Below the pieces are notes generated by a model, which did not search any database, was not told the DNA's origin, and worked only from the letters and a program-made list of their open reading frames with translations. A DNA stretch of 64,000 nt, from positions 1,648,073 to 1,712,072 of the forward strand of contig NC_087063.1 in the NCBI RefSeq assembly GCF_963678635.1. The letters run 5' to 3'. The translations under genes and the position numbers were made by a program. Shown here one piece after another: positions 36,101 to 48,197 of this stretch. Each line of letters begins with the position of its first letter. Position 1 is the first letter of the stretch. The DNA comes from Symsagittifera roscoffensis. Taxonomy: Eukaryota; Xenacoelomorpha; Acoela; Convolutidae.

Positions 36101-39100
36101 CAAATTTGACCAATAAATTGTGTTTTTGGCTCGCTTCCCCCTAAAATTTTATATTTTGGCACCTTTTGCAAAACTCTAAAATCAGCCAGCCAAAAATGAG
36201 GTTCCTAAAATAGTACCAAAAGAGAGACCCCCTTTATCAACTAATGTTCTAAATTACTAACGGAAAGTTAGAGCTACAGTGTTTATTTAAATTAAACAGA
36301 CAAACGAAAGTAACTAAAAAATTCAAACTCAGACGGAAAAAGCTTGCACAAAATTTGCTCAGGTGTTGACCAGAAACAATCATGGTGGAATCATTGGTGC
36401 AAAAATTGAACGCAAAATGATTTAAATGATCAAACACAATCTTCATTTGTCAATAATTTAAGTTTTAAATCGCGCAAAAACACTTTTGTGCCATTTATTT
36501 CAGCATGATTTTTTCATCACTTAATCAAACACGAAGAAATCAAAAAGGCAGGAAATTAGATAATTTTCGTTAGCTTCAAATTTTGTTACATCAATCATAT
36601 TTCTTGTCTTTGAACTGAATTTAAAAAGAATTTCAGAGTAAAAGTTTTTCAGTCAAATTTTTTTTTTACAAATGGAGTACAAAAATATGCGTATCAACTT
36701 TTGCATTTTTCAAACTCAACGATCTGGGAAAATGTTGGGTCCGATTTTTGCAAAAAATGCGTATTTCATTCTATCAATTGTTTGGCAAGCTTTCAACGTG
36801 TTTTCTATTTCCAACATTCGTTGAAATTGACGGAATATTTGTGCTCGGAATGGTTTTTTGTCTCCTGACTTTTTAGCTAGCTTCATTTAGAGGAATTTGA
36901 AAAAATTGTTCAAATTTAATGTTGTCTTAAGCTAAAACTTAGAAAGCCATCGTTTTTCCTAGAATTTGAAGACTGCCAATTTGAGCAGTTTGGGATAAGC
37001 AAAGCGCAATTATTTCATGATATTAACGCGTGCGCGGAGTTTCAATCCGTCTCAGAAATTGTTACAAACTGAACTGTGGGCCCAGCTAGAGCTGGAGATA
37101 CCTGTTTGATTTTTCTTGAAATTGTTGTACTGATGCGGGATGAAATGGGTAAGTTTGAAGGTTGTAGAACGAGAATATGGTTGTAAGAGACTAGCAGAAA
37201 ATGGAGACATACAGTGGAAGTGGCACTTTTTCTATACTACAATTGAAAAAGTGAAAAACAATTCAAAAGATGTCTCAACAAAACGTACTTAAATGACTGC
37301 TGAAAAAGAGTAGTGTACTCAAAAAGCAGAAAATACCTAGTTTGCTGCTTGAAAAAACGTCTTGAATTTTCGAATTTTAAAGAAAATCTATATGCCTTTG
37401 AAGCTCTTTGATATTCATGAACAACTCATGATTGGTGTTTTTTTTTTGATAAAAGGAACCCATCTTGAGAAAACTGGGTCAGCATGTAAAATTTTAAATT
37501 CCACTGGGAAATCTAAACCTTAAAATCCACTTTCGAAACTAAATGTGTTGATAACGGTGTTGTTGACCTTTGCTTCTCACTGTTCGATTATGGAGTTTGC
37601 TTTCCTTTTAACGATGTAGAAGAACTGTACTTTAAAAGAACTCAAAAGTCAAACCGCGAAAAATTACAATTGATTGAAAAAAAAACACAAAAAAAATCAT
37701 CAAAACCCATTTCAGAGTCTTCACTACGTTTATTACTCCTAAAATTAGAAAAATAATTAAAGAAAAAAAATTTATTTGTGCAAATTATATCACTTTGTAC
37801 TTAAATGGCGTAAGGGGCGATAGTTTTCAAAAAAAATGTGTAGAAGTTTTGAGTTTTTGTTTTCAATTTTTTTTTGAAAATTTCATTATCTTTCTAAGGC
37901 AAAAACTACTCCACAGACCTTTCAGAGCTATCGGAATACTCAAGGCGTCACCCAGATATAACTGTTGTATGTATCAAGCTCAGCTCTCAATAAAAAAGGT
38001 TGATCGAAATCAAATGAGTTGATTTCATTCACTTTTTGACGGAAAGTTTGGGAAACTATTGGTGTTTTTTAGGGAAACTTAGGACAAAATAGCCGGGCAG
38101 TCTCAAAATAGTTTCGTTTTTGATATTTACTTGGACAAAAGGTAGTACAATTCAGCCATTTACTGTTAAAAATAAGCTCATTCAGTATATCAACAAAAAA
38201 AATAGGGTTCATGAGGGAAAAAATGTTTCCCGAATTCCAGCTAAAAAAAAATGTAAGGTATACTGAAGTTGTACTGTCTGAATTTGTTTTGTATGGCAAA
38301 AATTCAATTTAACGAACTGTAGATTTTTGATGCCTCAACAAACTCATTTGTTAAAGTTTTTAATTTAATGACATTTGATGATATTTGTTGACAATGAAAA
38401 ACATAGCCAACAGACAAGGAAACATGAAAAAAATTCGGACCTGTTTTTTTTGGAAAGTTTTCAAATTTTGGACATCAAAATTATATGTGTCATGAAATGT
38501 CTTTGAATTTCCAAAGCAACCTAAGTTTCAATTTTAAAAGCATTTCAGCATTCCGCTGGGAAATCTCTAAATTAAAATCCACTTTCCAAATTGAAAGTCA
38601 AGCATGTTTTTCGTCTCTTTTACACTTTTGCGGTTTGATAATAGAATCTACTTTTTACGAAAGACACGATCTGAAATTAGAAAAAAATTAAAGGTCAAAC
38701 CGCAAAAATTCAAATTTTAGCGTGGACAAATTTTAAAAATTTTTTTCTGAAAAAAGAAACAATGAAAATCTCACCTAAACCTATATGATATTAATCACTA
38801 GGTTTATGTTTCTTAATCAAGGAAACGTTTAATACATTTAGAATATAAAAACTGCCATTTACAGATTTTTCATTGATTTTCAGTTCGCACACTAAAGTTT
38901 CCTATTTTCACAAGTGCTAGGCTTTATCGAAAAAATTATTCATCAAAATTGAGAAATCCATTTCGTTGAGCCATTTTTCAGAACTTGAGATACGAGTTAA
39001 CCATCACATATAAACAAGAATGCTCATATATCAGATCAAAGCCCTGATTTTTCCGGCTGCCCTTTAATTGGAATTTAAAAAACGTTAGTAAATAATAAAA

Positions 39101-42100
39101 ACTAAAACAAGTCATAAATTTTTAACAAAAACAAACAAAAAAACTAAAATGTTGAGTATTTTGAAACTATTACAACCAATTAGCATTCCTCAATATCGCT
39201 GCAACAAATAAGTTATGTTATTAATTCGATAGCTTGCCATGCAGATAATTGGCCACACATAACTAAATCGAGGTGCGCTTTCAGCCTCATAAATAAAATC
39301 TTCGCAGACTCATCAATTGATACAAGTTGGAAGTTTTTAAAGCACCACGGTTATACAAAAAACAAATCAAGGTAAAACGTATTTTATTACTTGAACTCAG
39401 GGAGTCAGTATCTTTATTGAGGTTTAATTTCGATCGCGAAATATGACTGAACAAAGAAGAATCACCCCAATCATAAACATTCAGCATATCTTCACAATGC
39501 GGAGCAATAAAGCTCATTTTTAACTTCCAATAGCAATTTTTCATTGAATTGGCCTCTCTGGTGTAAATGATTTATTCATGATTTCTGTTGTTTTTTTTTG
39601 CAAATGATGTTTGACTCTTCTGTAAAATATCAGAACCTAAGCTTTCATATTAGAGTTTGAAAGCTCAAAAGGGTAAGCCGAGAATTTGAATAATGAACGG
39701 TTTCTACGAAAAGCAAGGTTTCTGTTTTCAATAAATTTGAAAGTAATTTGAGAAAAATAAATTTCCTCAAACAAAAGTGATATCTTGAAACGCGTTTGTG
39801 CAATTTTTGATATCAGTGAAAAATCAAACATTCTATTCAACTTAAGCTGGGGATTTCGATGAAACAAAAGAGCCATTGAAAAGTTCAGCTCGTAGGTATA
39901 CTTGGTTTTTTTTCTTAACTACAGCACTGATTATCGATGCGATATCCATCCAATCATACAAGGTCGATAGGCGAAAAAATCAATCATGCAGAAATTTTTT
40001 TATATGATCCTGTAAACCTAGAAACATCTCTCCTTCTCTTTCAATCATTTTTTTAATCGATTTAGCATGATTTTTCTTCAACAAAACAAACTTTGAGATT
40101 TATTGAAAAAAAAAACAAAAAAAAACAAATCAATCTATTTAAGTGTAGCCACTACTATCAATGACTTTTAAGAAGTTAAAGTTAAAGACACTAAACAAAG
40201 TTCTTATTCAATTTTGAAAAAATTTTTTTTTTCAAATAATGAAAACAGATGTCAAAAATGCAGTGTCTAACTTTTTACGAAAATGATTTGAGTGTTATTA
40301 CGCCCAAAACCAATGAATAATGGTGGACCCGCTCAACTAAATTTGAGCCAGTACAAATTGGGAAAAGGATGTTATCCAGATTTCCATTTTCTTGACCAAA
40401 ATTTCTCTTGGCTTGACAACTGTCCATTGCAACTAATTCATTGTCGACAAACTTTTTGGCTAAAAAGCATCGGAAAAATTAATATCTGGTTCAATTTTTT
40501 CTTTCAAATGGTTTGAAACTATTAGAGCATGAGTTTTTAAAGAACACAAAAAGCCATGCTCAACTGCACAATGAATTTCAGGACAAGTAGGAAGAATAAA
40601 GAAAGAGAAAAAAAATATATTCAATCAGAACTGGACTGATTTCTTGACTTCAACGATTTTTTTGATCCAATAGAAACAATGAAAAATTACCTAAACCTAT
40701 ATAATATTAATCACTACGTTAATGTTTCTTAATCAAGGAAACGTTTAATACATTTAGAATAAAAAAATTGCCATTTATAGATGATTTCACTGACTACAAT
40801 CAAATTGTTATAACTTTTTGTGCGCGATTTTTTTATGTGTTCATATAAATATAAACATAAGTTAGTTATTTTGTCGTCTCGCTAAACTTGCTTTTTTTTC
40901 AATTTCAATAGCGGTTTATAAAAAAGTGCACGTCATTTTGTTATTCTTTCCTTCAGTTTTTTGCTTTGTATCCCACGCAGTTTGAACCACGCAATGTATC
41001 CCATCCCCCCACGCTTAGTCCCTGCCCCAAAGTTCCCTTTTGGCGGGGGGGGGGGGAATATTTCTTGTACTGTCTTAGGGCTGAGGGTTTTTGGTGAAGG
41101 TGTTTTGTGGGGCTGTGGTAAACGCGGGGGTGCTCAACCGTGATTATGGGGATGAACATGTTCCTTTGTGTTCAAGTTTTCCACAAAGCTGCAAAAAGTA
41201 GAACAAAAGTCTGCAAAAAATAGTCGATTATTTTGCAAATAAAATATGGATTTTAATCGATTATAATGGATTTTTTTTTATAATAACCGACTATAATGGA
41301 TTAAAAATGTTGTCTAAGTTTGCCATTATGTTTTCTAAACGTAGACAACAGTTTAGTCAACAAAATTCCAGTATAATCGATTTTTTTTATCCAAGAAACT
41401 TTGGTGTGGGTACCTTCTAATTTTTACATTAAAATTTTTTGATCAAATAGGGTTTTGAAGTACAACCTTTTTAGCTTATAATTCTTGATTTGACATTTCA
41501 AATATTTTTCTAAAGGTGTGATGGAAGTTATTACACTATTCCAAATTAATAAATATGCTGGATTTTTCCACTTAAGCAATAGTTTTCACTGTTGAGAAAA
41601 TCTTCATTTTTTGTGTTATCGGATAAAAACAAAAAAAAAAACGAAAGTTTTTCAAAAACAGTTTTTAGAAAATTAAATTTCGTCATGCATCTTTTATATG
41701 TGGGAAGTGTTTTTCGTAGATATTTCATAAAACTTACTGTGCGTATGGAATAACATATGGCGTTGTATGACATGCAGGTTTTCATTTATATTAGAAATTG
41801 TATGACTAAATGTTTTTGTCAACCCGGATAGCCGATTGCTGTGCAAGCATCAGCAAAATGTTCTAACTACAGTTATTTAAATAAATTTAAAGAAAAGGGT
41901 AAATTGTAGACATCAAACATGATTTTTCGAAAAAAAAAATGAAAAATTCCTAAGCTCAACACTGGACAATAGTCTGATAATTGAGACCACGCAAAGCAAT
42001 GATTATTAACGGTCGGCGACCCGGTTCTTAAAACTATTTATTAAGCTTTGAAACTAATTCAGCATGCGAGTCATTAGCGTAAATAATGAGCCCTGCTGAA

Positions 42101-42870
42101 CTTGCACGACACGTTTTTATAAATTTCGAAAGCTTGTTTTGTAAAAACAAAAATGCTGCATTACATATGTAGAACCTAACTGATCGCTTGGCACGAATCC
42201 GTAATCAGTGTCGACGTTGTTTTCGTCTGCTGGAGGCTCTGCTCCTGTGATCTCGGTCAGCTTGTCGATATAATAAGGGAGGTTCCAAAAAGGTTTCTTG
42301 TCGTCTAGCATCCGATATGCCCTTATGAAACCGCGGTCATTCCAGAGTCCACACATTTGACCTGCTAGAGACGTTAGACTACTCTCAAAACTTTCTGGTC
42401 GCAGTTGAAGTAGCTTCGTAGCTGTATCTTGGTTGGATCCTCGCTCGAAATCAATGTCGCTACTTTTCATGGCCTATAAAAATAAACACGAAAAAGTGAA
42501 GCTCAGTTTGAACAATTGGTTTTTAATCAGCTAAATGTAGTGAAAGTTAAACTAAACAATTTACTTTAATGACGGAAATAAGGCTCTCGAAGACATACTT
42601 CTTGATATCTTTCAAAATCATTTGCTTCTCGCTCATACTCGGGGGACCCGTCTCGGCTGTAAAAACATTTCTTAACATTTTGTAAATTGTAGTTTTTCCG
42701 CTTTCTGAAATTCCGAGAAAAAGAAAAGTAATTTCTTTTGATGTTTCACTCTGCCCAGTTTGACCAAATCCTGCGGGATCTTTTTCGGAATTTCGGTCGA
42801 CTACTTTTTCGTCTCCGTCTTCCAGCATAATTTGGGAGGCTTGTAATTCTGCTGAAGTTTGACATCCCAT
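29795..42870 (-). CDS. Divergent heterotrimeric G-protein alpha subunit, whole gene (5 exons)
   Basis: Exons 42870-42565, 42473-42176, 34987-34779, 31664-31455 and 30127-29795 join in consistent phases to about 451 codons; usual Galpha length is 350-380. Galpha subunits bind GDP/GTP at the inner plasma membrane and couple receptors to effectors. Seen: N-terminal MGC with Ser6 (myristoylation plus palmitoylation), P-loop GISESGKT (about 53-60), helical domain with FWNLPYYIDKL, switch I Arg (about 205), DVGGL instead of DVGGQ (about 230-234), NKQD (about 300-303), and a C-terminal PYYIVAVE ... KEYVHNAKLL corresponding to the TCAT strand and alpha-5. Odd points: catalytic Gln replaced by Leu, T-C of TCAT replaced by I-V, and an extra loop of about 30 residues before it. 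A diverged paralogue is more likely than a pseudogene, since there are no stops or broken splice sites. Confidence 0.85.
30128..31454 (-). other. Galpha intron 4, with poly-G tracts and a direct repeat
   Basis: Contains a run of 16 G at 30223-30238 (C-rich in the transcript, about 95 nt before the acceptor) and two copies of a 155 bp direct repeat (30791-30945 and 31187-31345), each with its own G run. Between the copies sits a fragment of the family-2 right arm (30946-31186). Confidence 0.7.
31455..31664 (-). CDS. Galpha exon 4 (base-recognition NKxD)
   Basis: Acceptor TCTTTTGCAG, starts NRLLESLECFELL (the NRMxESLxLF segment) and contains FLNKQD, the guanine-specifying motif with Gln for the usual Lys at its third position. 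Then a Lys-rich stretch, FVGYSGF and a run of Glu. I placed the donor at AAA-GTAATA (31454) because it is in phase with exon 5; the open frame runs on, so the donor is the least certain boundary of this gene. Confidence 0.75.
31773..32741 (-). mobile_element. Family-1 element, copy B, in Galpha intron 3
   Basis: Inverted relative to copies A and C: starts CCCGCATCCAG and ends GGATGCGGG, with TAATCGATTA-type units at both ends. Flanked by CT on both sides rather than TA. More diverged from A and C than those are from each other. Confidence 0.75.
33045..34029 (+). mobile_element. Family-1 element, copy C, in Galpha intron 3
   Basis: 985 bp including the flanking TA at each end. Terminal inverted repeat of about 38 bp. 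Nearly identical to copy A and uninterrupted, so it gives the reference for the family-2 insertion there. No coding capacity. Confidence 0.85.
34779..34987 (-). CDS. Galpha exon 3 (switch I and II; Gln-to-Leu)
   Basis: Acceptor TTAAAGAG, then MSRIHAST with the switch-I Arg, followed by a stretch about 3 residues longer than usual and LVDVGGLREERTTKWAQCF. The codon at 34892-34890 is CTG where Galpha proteins have CAG/CAA (Gln). Ends AEDSNK with donor AAG-GTTTGA in phase 0. W of the KW pair and the CF after it are conserved, so the alignment around the changed residue is secure. Confidence 0.85.
34988..42175 (-). other. Galpha intron 2 (7.2 kb), repeat-filled
   Basis: Holds a decayed inverted family-2 copy (about 35056-35880), a longer family-3 relative (about 36825-37975, starting TTGACGGAATATTTGTGCTCGG and ending at a CAAGGCGTCACCCAG stem), related blocks at about 37495-37665 and 38545-38720, a family-3 end at about 39025-39060, a poly-G run near 41046, and a family-2 end at about 41650-41830. 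No coding exon seen. Confidence 0.6.
38771..40795. repeat. Pair of 110 bp direct repeats (38771-38880, 40683-40795)
   Basis: Both read CACCTAAACCTATATG/A... with the shared core TTCTTAATCAAGGAAACG and TTTAATACATTTAGAAT. About 1.9 kb apart in the same orientation inside Galpha intron 2; the coordinates span the pair. Confidence 0.7.
42176..42473 (-). CDS. Galpha exon 2 (helical domain)
   Basis: Acceptor TTTTTATAG, starting AMKSSDIDF in phase 0, which matches the AMxxL region after helix A. It continues through LWNDRGFIRAYRML and FWNLPYYIDKLTEI to GFVPSDQL. Donor TTAG-GTTCTA leaves one base that completes an Asp codon with exon 3. An acidic insert (PPADENNVDTDY) lies before the VPSD turn. Confidence 0.85.
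42565..42870 (-). CDS. Galpha exon 1 (lipidated N-terminus and P-loop)
   Basis: ATG at 42870-42868 begins MGCQTSAEL. Gly2 and Cys3 are the usual lipid sites. The exon carries LFLGISESGKTTIYKML, the P-loop, and runs into the first helix of the helical domain. Donor AAA-GTAAAT in phase 0; the intron is only 91 bp. The classical Galpha intron before the P-loop is absent here, whereas the second Galpha gene at 53302 has it. Confidence 0.85.
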
Positions 42871-44529
42871 TTTTCCCTTTTCGTACAACTTTCATTAAAT
42901 GACAACTTAAAGGCAACATCAAAAAACATGATAACACATCATTTTTGAAGGGCTAAAAAATATGTCAAGCTAGATAGAGCGTGAACAAAAAATGGTTTGA
43001 AAACAATTTAGCTCAAGAAACTTTGAATTTGATCACGTCGTGGTTTGAACATGAATTAATAAATACGAGACCAAAAAAAGTTTTAAATATGAACATGTTT
43101 GCTCCGACTACGTAAAACTGGTCTGAACGTTTCGGTTTGTCAGATTATTCCATACTTAAAAATAGTATAGTGAAATCCAATTTAATCAGGCGATATATGA
43201 TTTTTGGGGCCAGGTCTGATTTTTTGATAACACTGAAAAAAATTTTGAAAGGCTAATCCACAAAGTTCTACGACTAGTTAAGAGATTTTTTGATAGACTG
43301 CTGAGCAAGTAACAGAGAAATTTATGACCCTAGTAATCATAAAAAACGTGTCGTTTTTTGTTCGTAATGAGTTGAGAGGATCTAGATGGAGCCAGAATTT
43401 TTGCATGTTTTATAAATTTGGTTAGATAAATTTATTCTATTGATTTGAAAAACGGAGAGAAATTTTTAAAAAATTTTTATCAACCTTCGCAGAGGAATTT
43501 TATTAAATTTTTGCATCAAAAAAACTTCGTAAGCTAGCTATCTGCACAAGCAAATTTTAAATTACCGCCCTCATGATTGCCTGCACTAATAGTTTAAATT
43601 GAACCAAAACTTACAACAACAAAAAATGATCAAAAATTAAAACAAAAAAATACAAACCGGTTTTTCTCGAACTGAAAGTTTTTTTGAACGCTTTTTAATG
43701 TCGTTCGATAGTTTTTTTTTGTACCTAAGTAAAAAATATAGAACACTCTCCAAATTGAAGTTCTTTCCCACTCTAAGTAGACGGATGAAAAAGACTTTTT
43801 TACTGTATGCAGATAAAATGCTGTGAATGAAATGATTTTTGTAAACGCAAATTCAAGTTAATATTCTAGCATTTCAAATCGCCAAAACTCACAAAAAAGA
43901 TTAAATTTTTCTGGCTAAATACGCTTGCAATTAGCAAGCATTATCAAATCGGAATGTAGACTTTTTCGGGTTAACAACTAGTACAATTGGAACTAGTACA
44001 AAACCAATTGAATCACTTATTCAAGTGCAAGTTCAATTAGTACTGATCATATTGGCAATTTGATGATGCTCATTTTAAGAGTTGAGATAACATGCTTTGA
44101 CATGCTCACTTTCAAAAAATTTCAAATCTAACTACTTGGTGGATACTAGTTACTACAGAGTAGTTTCATGGGGGACCTGAAATTTTTATACAAGAAAATT
44201 TTTCGGCTAAACTGGTATTTGCTCAAAATTTGTCAGCCTTGTTTCCGCTTCGAAAGTTTGTTCAGTTACTAATTTGAATATCAAATATCTAGCTAGGTAT
44301 GTTTGCTTGGAATTCCAGTTTGATAAAAATAAATTTTGTGGGACGCTTTGGAAAATTTTATCACATTTTGCTAACCGATTTCCAAAACAAAGTGTCCAGA
44401 GAAAGTTCACTTATTTTCTTGTGTGCCTGCATAATCTTCAATATTTTTTTGTTTTACCCCTTTAGCTCTTTGTCTACAGCCATCGAAAAACAGTCATCGG
44501 GGGATATTTGACAGATAGTTTTGATTTTT
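42871..44529. other. Upstream flank of the Galpha gene
   Basis: Would include the 5' untranslated region and promoter of the minus-strand Galpha gene. I see no defined promoter motif and no other gene. Confidence 0.35.
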
Positions 44530-45450
44530 TTTTCGTTTTCTCAAAAATTAACCTGCCAAAATTGAGATTTTGGTTTCATTGAAAAAAACGGAACTCAAAA
44601 GTTCCACTCTATGAGCCGCTACGCCCAAATTTTTTTTAGTATAAATTATAGCCCTCGGAATAGTAAAAATTTTAATTTTTTTGACAGTTTTTTTAATCTT
44701 TTGACTTTTCTCGAATACTAAGCTCTGAAACCTGAGGCTATGGGTTCAATGAAGATAACGGAAAGTGAGAAGCTCAACTGCAGTAACGGCCACTCATAAG
44801 TTTTTATAGAAAACATATCGACCTCGGAAGAGTCAGTTATTGATTTTTTGAGCATTTTTTTTCTAAACTTTATGATTTTACCAACAAATACGGGTTCAAA
44901 GAACGGTTTATGGTAAGCATTTTTGCGACTACGCCCAATTTTAACTGACACAAAATAATGGTCCTCGGAATATCAAAAATGGAAATTTTTTAAACCCTTT
45001 TTTTAAAAGTTTGGATTTCGTGTTGAATCGAAACTACGGGTGTAGTGAATCTCTTCTGCATAAGTGGCTACTCCCTAATTTGTTAAAACAAAAAACTATG
45101 ATTCTCGGAAATATCAACATTTTGAGTTTTTGATCGTTTCTTGGACTTTTCTCGATAACTATCTTGCCAAATCTGATACCATAGGTTTAATCAACAGTTT
45201 GTTGGAAGCTTATATTTTTCTTATAATACCCTCGTGATTTGCCGCGCCCAAGTCCTTTAAGAATAAAGTTATAGCCCTATTTAAGAAACTTTACTTTTAG
45301 ATCTACCAATCCAATCTGAGATGAAAATTGTAATCGAATGAAACGATTCTGCAAATTTTCCTGCAGAAGCGGCTAGTTTTATTTTTTTGTAAGATAAAAG
45401 TTATATCTGCGGGAAATTTCCATAATCTCAAAAAATTTTTGAGAATATTT
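44530..45450. repeat. Degenerate tandem repeat, about six units
   Basis: Landmarks GCTACGCCCAA (or variants) followed by a TATAGCCCTCGGAAT-like segment recur near 44620, 44787, 44930, 45058, 45240 and 45370. Units are about 130-180 bp and considerably diverged. Seen by eye; a dot plot would define the units. Confidence 0.5.
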
Positions 45451-48197
45451 TTTTGTGGAGTTTTAGGTGGGTTTTGGGCAAAATCAAATTTCAGAAATTA
45501 TTGATTTCGTCACACATCAGAATAACAAATTGAAAAAATATCAAACATGTACTTCCAGTTTTAGCTGGGCCCTAGGTGTCCTTCATCGAGACATACGAAA
45601 ATTTTGGTCACCCAGTTTTTTTTTTCTATTTATGTTTTTTAATGATTGCGTTGTATGTCTGTTATAAGTTGTCACCTGCACTGTTTTGAAAAATCTGCAC
45701 TATTTTGAAACTGTCCAAAAAAAACCAGCTCAAACTTTGAGAACTTTTGAGCTTTGCGATTTAATTGGGATTATCATATTATAAAGCTCAGCAACAAGTG
45801 TTTCTTGGCTTTTCCAAAGTATTTGTTTTTTTTTCATAAATATCATCTGTGGGAAAATATGAAACAGTCAAACCTAAAAGACGCACCATTAACATTTGAT
45901 TTGATGGAGATCGAGATAAAAGCGAAATAAATTGTTTTGTTTGTCATTTTTTTAAATTCATTGCACACAAGTTTTAACTTGGAGGTTGTTGGTTAGAGAC
46001 AGAAAAGACATTTTGTCGTTAGTGTAAACTTTGGGGAAAACTCATTTTCTTTAGGACTAATAATTCACTTCTGTATTGTCCGCAAAGTATGATCCATTAG
46101 AACCTGCAAATGGACGAGCTGAGTTCCGATTTACTATACAATCCTTTCTTTCAAAATAGTTTGATAAGCCATCTAATTTCAAACTTGACTGTGTTGAGCC
46201 CCTTTTCTATTGTTTGCTCCGAATCGATCGTAGTTTTCTGCTATGCAATCGCAATCAGGTCGACGGAAATTGAATTCAAGATGGATGAAAAATTTTCAAA
46301 CATAATTGCATGCAGGTGGGATAGGATACAATTTATTAAGTATAAAAGTGATTAAAAATTAAGTCCGCAATAGTTTTAATCCTTTTCCTTTCAGCTTTTC
46401 TTTTCTTATTTTAGCTTTTGATACTCTTACCTTTTTAAAAAGTCAAAATCACTATCCTCACACTGGCGTCTCACTTCGAGAACAATTAAATTTAAACTCT
46501 TCGGTCTCGTCGCTTGTTCGGTCTCGTCGCTTAATTGTGCTCTGATCTAATTTACGCGAAGACTATTGCATTGTTAACTCCCAATTATGTTCTTTGAATT
46601 GTTTTGCCCACTAGGACGCCCTTATTTAAATACCAGCTTCGATTTTACTTCTAAGACCTTTACAAAAAACCTTCAGCTATAACCTCATTGACAGCTATTT
46701 TTGTTTAGTAACCTTTACATGGATTTCACTTGAATCATCCCTAATCTTTGCTCCTTTCCAACTACCGAAAAAAGTCCAAAAAAAATTTTAATAGTCGAAA
46801 AAATCTAATAAGTAATTTTTTTTCTAAGTTCGACTCTTTAACTTCAATTGAGTAAATAAACTACTCTCGGAAGCTTTTAGTCTGTCACGTCTCTTCAAAT
46901 TATTTTGGTTCAATAAATCCTATTCCTTACGCATGTGTGATCTAATCGTTCTGCGAATATTTTTCTAAGATCAGGTCGGAATTCTATCGAAAGCGCAATT
47001 GCCAAGCCAGATTAAACCAACCCGCCATTCCATCTTTACAGCACTCCTTCGTGATACCTCTCCAGGTTTGATAACTTTTCTCAAGTATAGGCGTCAGGCT
47101 GTTAATTGGTGTTAACTCTAAAAGTTTAGGGGATCTAGCACCCAAAGGTCACCTATTGCTCACCCCGGAATCACCATGGTTCAAACTTTCTCTAACACAT
47201 TAAGGGTCCAATTGGGATCCTATCTACCAAGTACAACCATACTCGAACAATATTTACCAAATTACACCGTTTTGACTGTCCTTTACCAATTTTCTCGGGA
47301 AAATGTCGATTAAACCGTAAGGATGCACCGGAGTTTTTTTGGTCACCAGGGATACTTTTCCGGGGTAAGCTATGGTATTCATAGCCAATTAAAACTTAAA
47401 TCGATTTGCCGCTCATTTTTTTGCGTAAATAGCCTTTTTTTCCCAGGGGGCTTGTTTTCCCAAATACTAATAACTTCCGCTCCAATAGTTAGAGTTGACT
47501 CAAATTCAAGTGCTACAGTTTCTTGTCGTTGTCTATCTTGCCTACAAGTTTCAGCTTCCTACTTTCACCTGGGGTCGATAAATCTCCACAGGTTTAAAAG
47601 GGGTAAAATGCTTGGGTGCATAAAACATACTTAATCCTACCGTACCTGGGCCTACCACATGCTAGAATTTGAGCCTAACTCAACCAATAGTTTGAGCTCA
47701 ACCCTACAAAAAGAATTTGCAGTTCCGTTACCATTTTGGGGAGGGTTCGCTGGTTCTAGCTCTTTTTCATGTGCACCTTGCATGGATTAATTCTCTCGTC
47801 TTTGTTTTAATTTTTAGCCTAACTGTTAGTCAATACCAAGCTATGTGTACATACTACTCATTAGCTTTACTAATTTGAATGCAGTTTCTATGCTAAAATT
47901 CTCCTTTTCGAAACTTAAGTTCGCAGAAAAATCATAATTGTACTGTAACGCCTTTTTTCTAGGCATGAGGGATGTTGCTTTTTTTGTCCTACAGCCTTTA
48001 AAGAGATTTCACGACGTTCACTCAGTCAACTTTATGGCACTGTTATTTTTGGATTTTTCTCTCACAATTGTTCTGAAACTATTGTTCCCGCACCAAATTT
48101 TCTCGCATAAAAATAGGTTATAACCAAAAAGTTTTGCTGAAAATTTTGCTATGATATCATAATATATAATCAAATTAAGCTCTAGCGGAAAGAAGCG
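45451..48197. other. Gene-free stretch, slightly less AT-rich
   Basis: Open frames here are of chance size. A 16 bp direct repeat (TTCGGTCTCGTCGCTT) occurs back to back at about 46499-46535. No RNA gene or element recognised. Confidence 0.35.

Noticed and set aside
47323-47634. 103-codon plus-strand frame with several Cys
   Set aside because: No start context, splice partner or domain; composition like the surrounding gene-free DNA.
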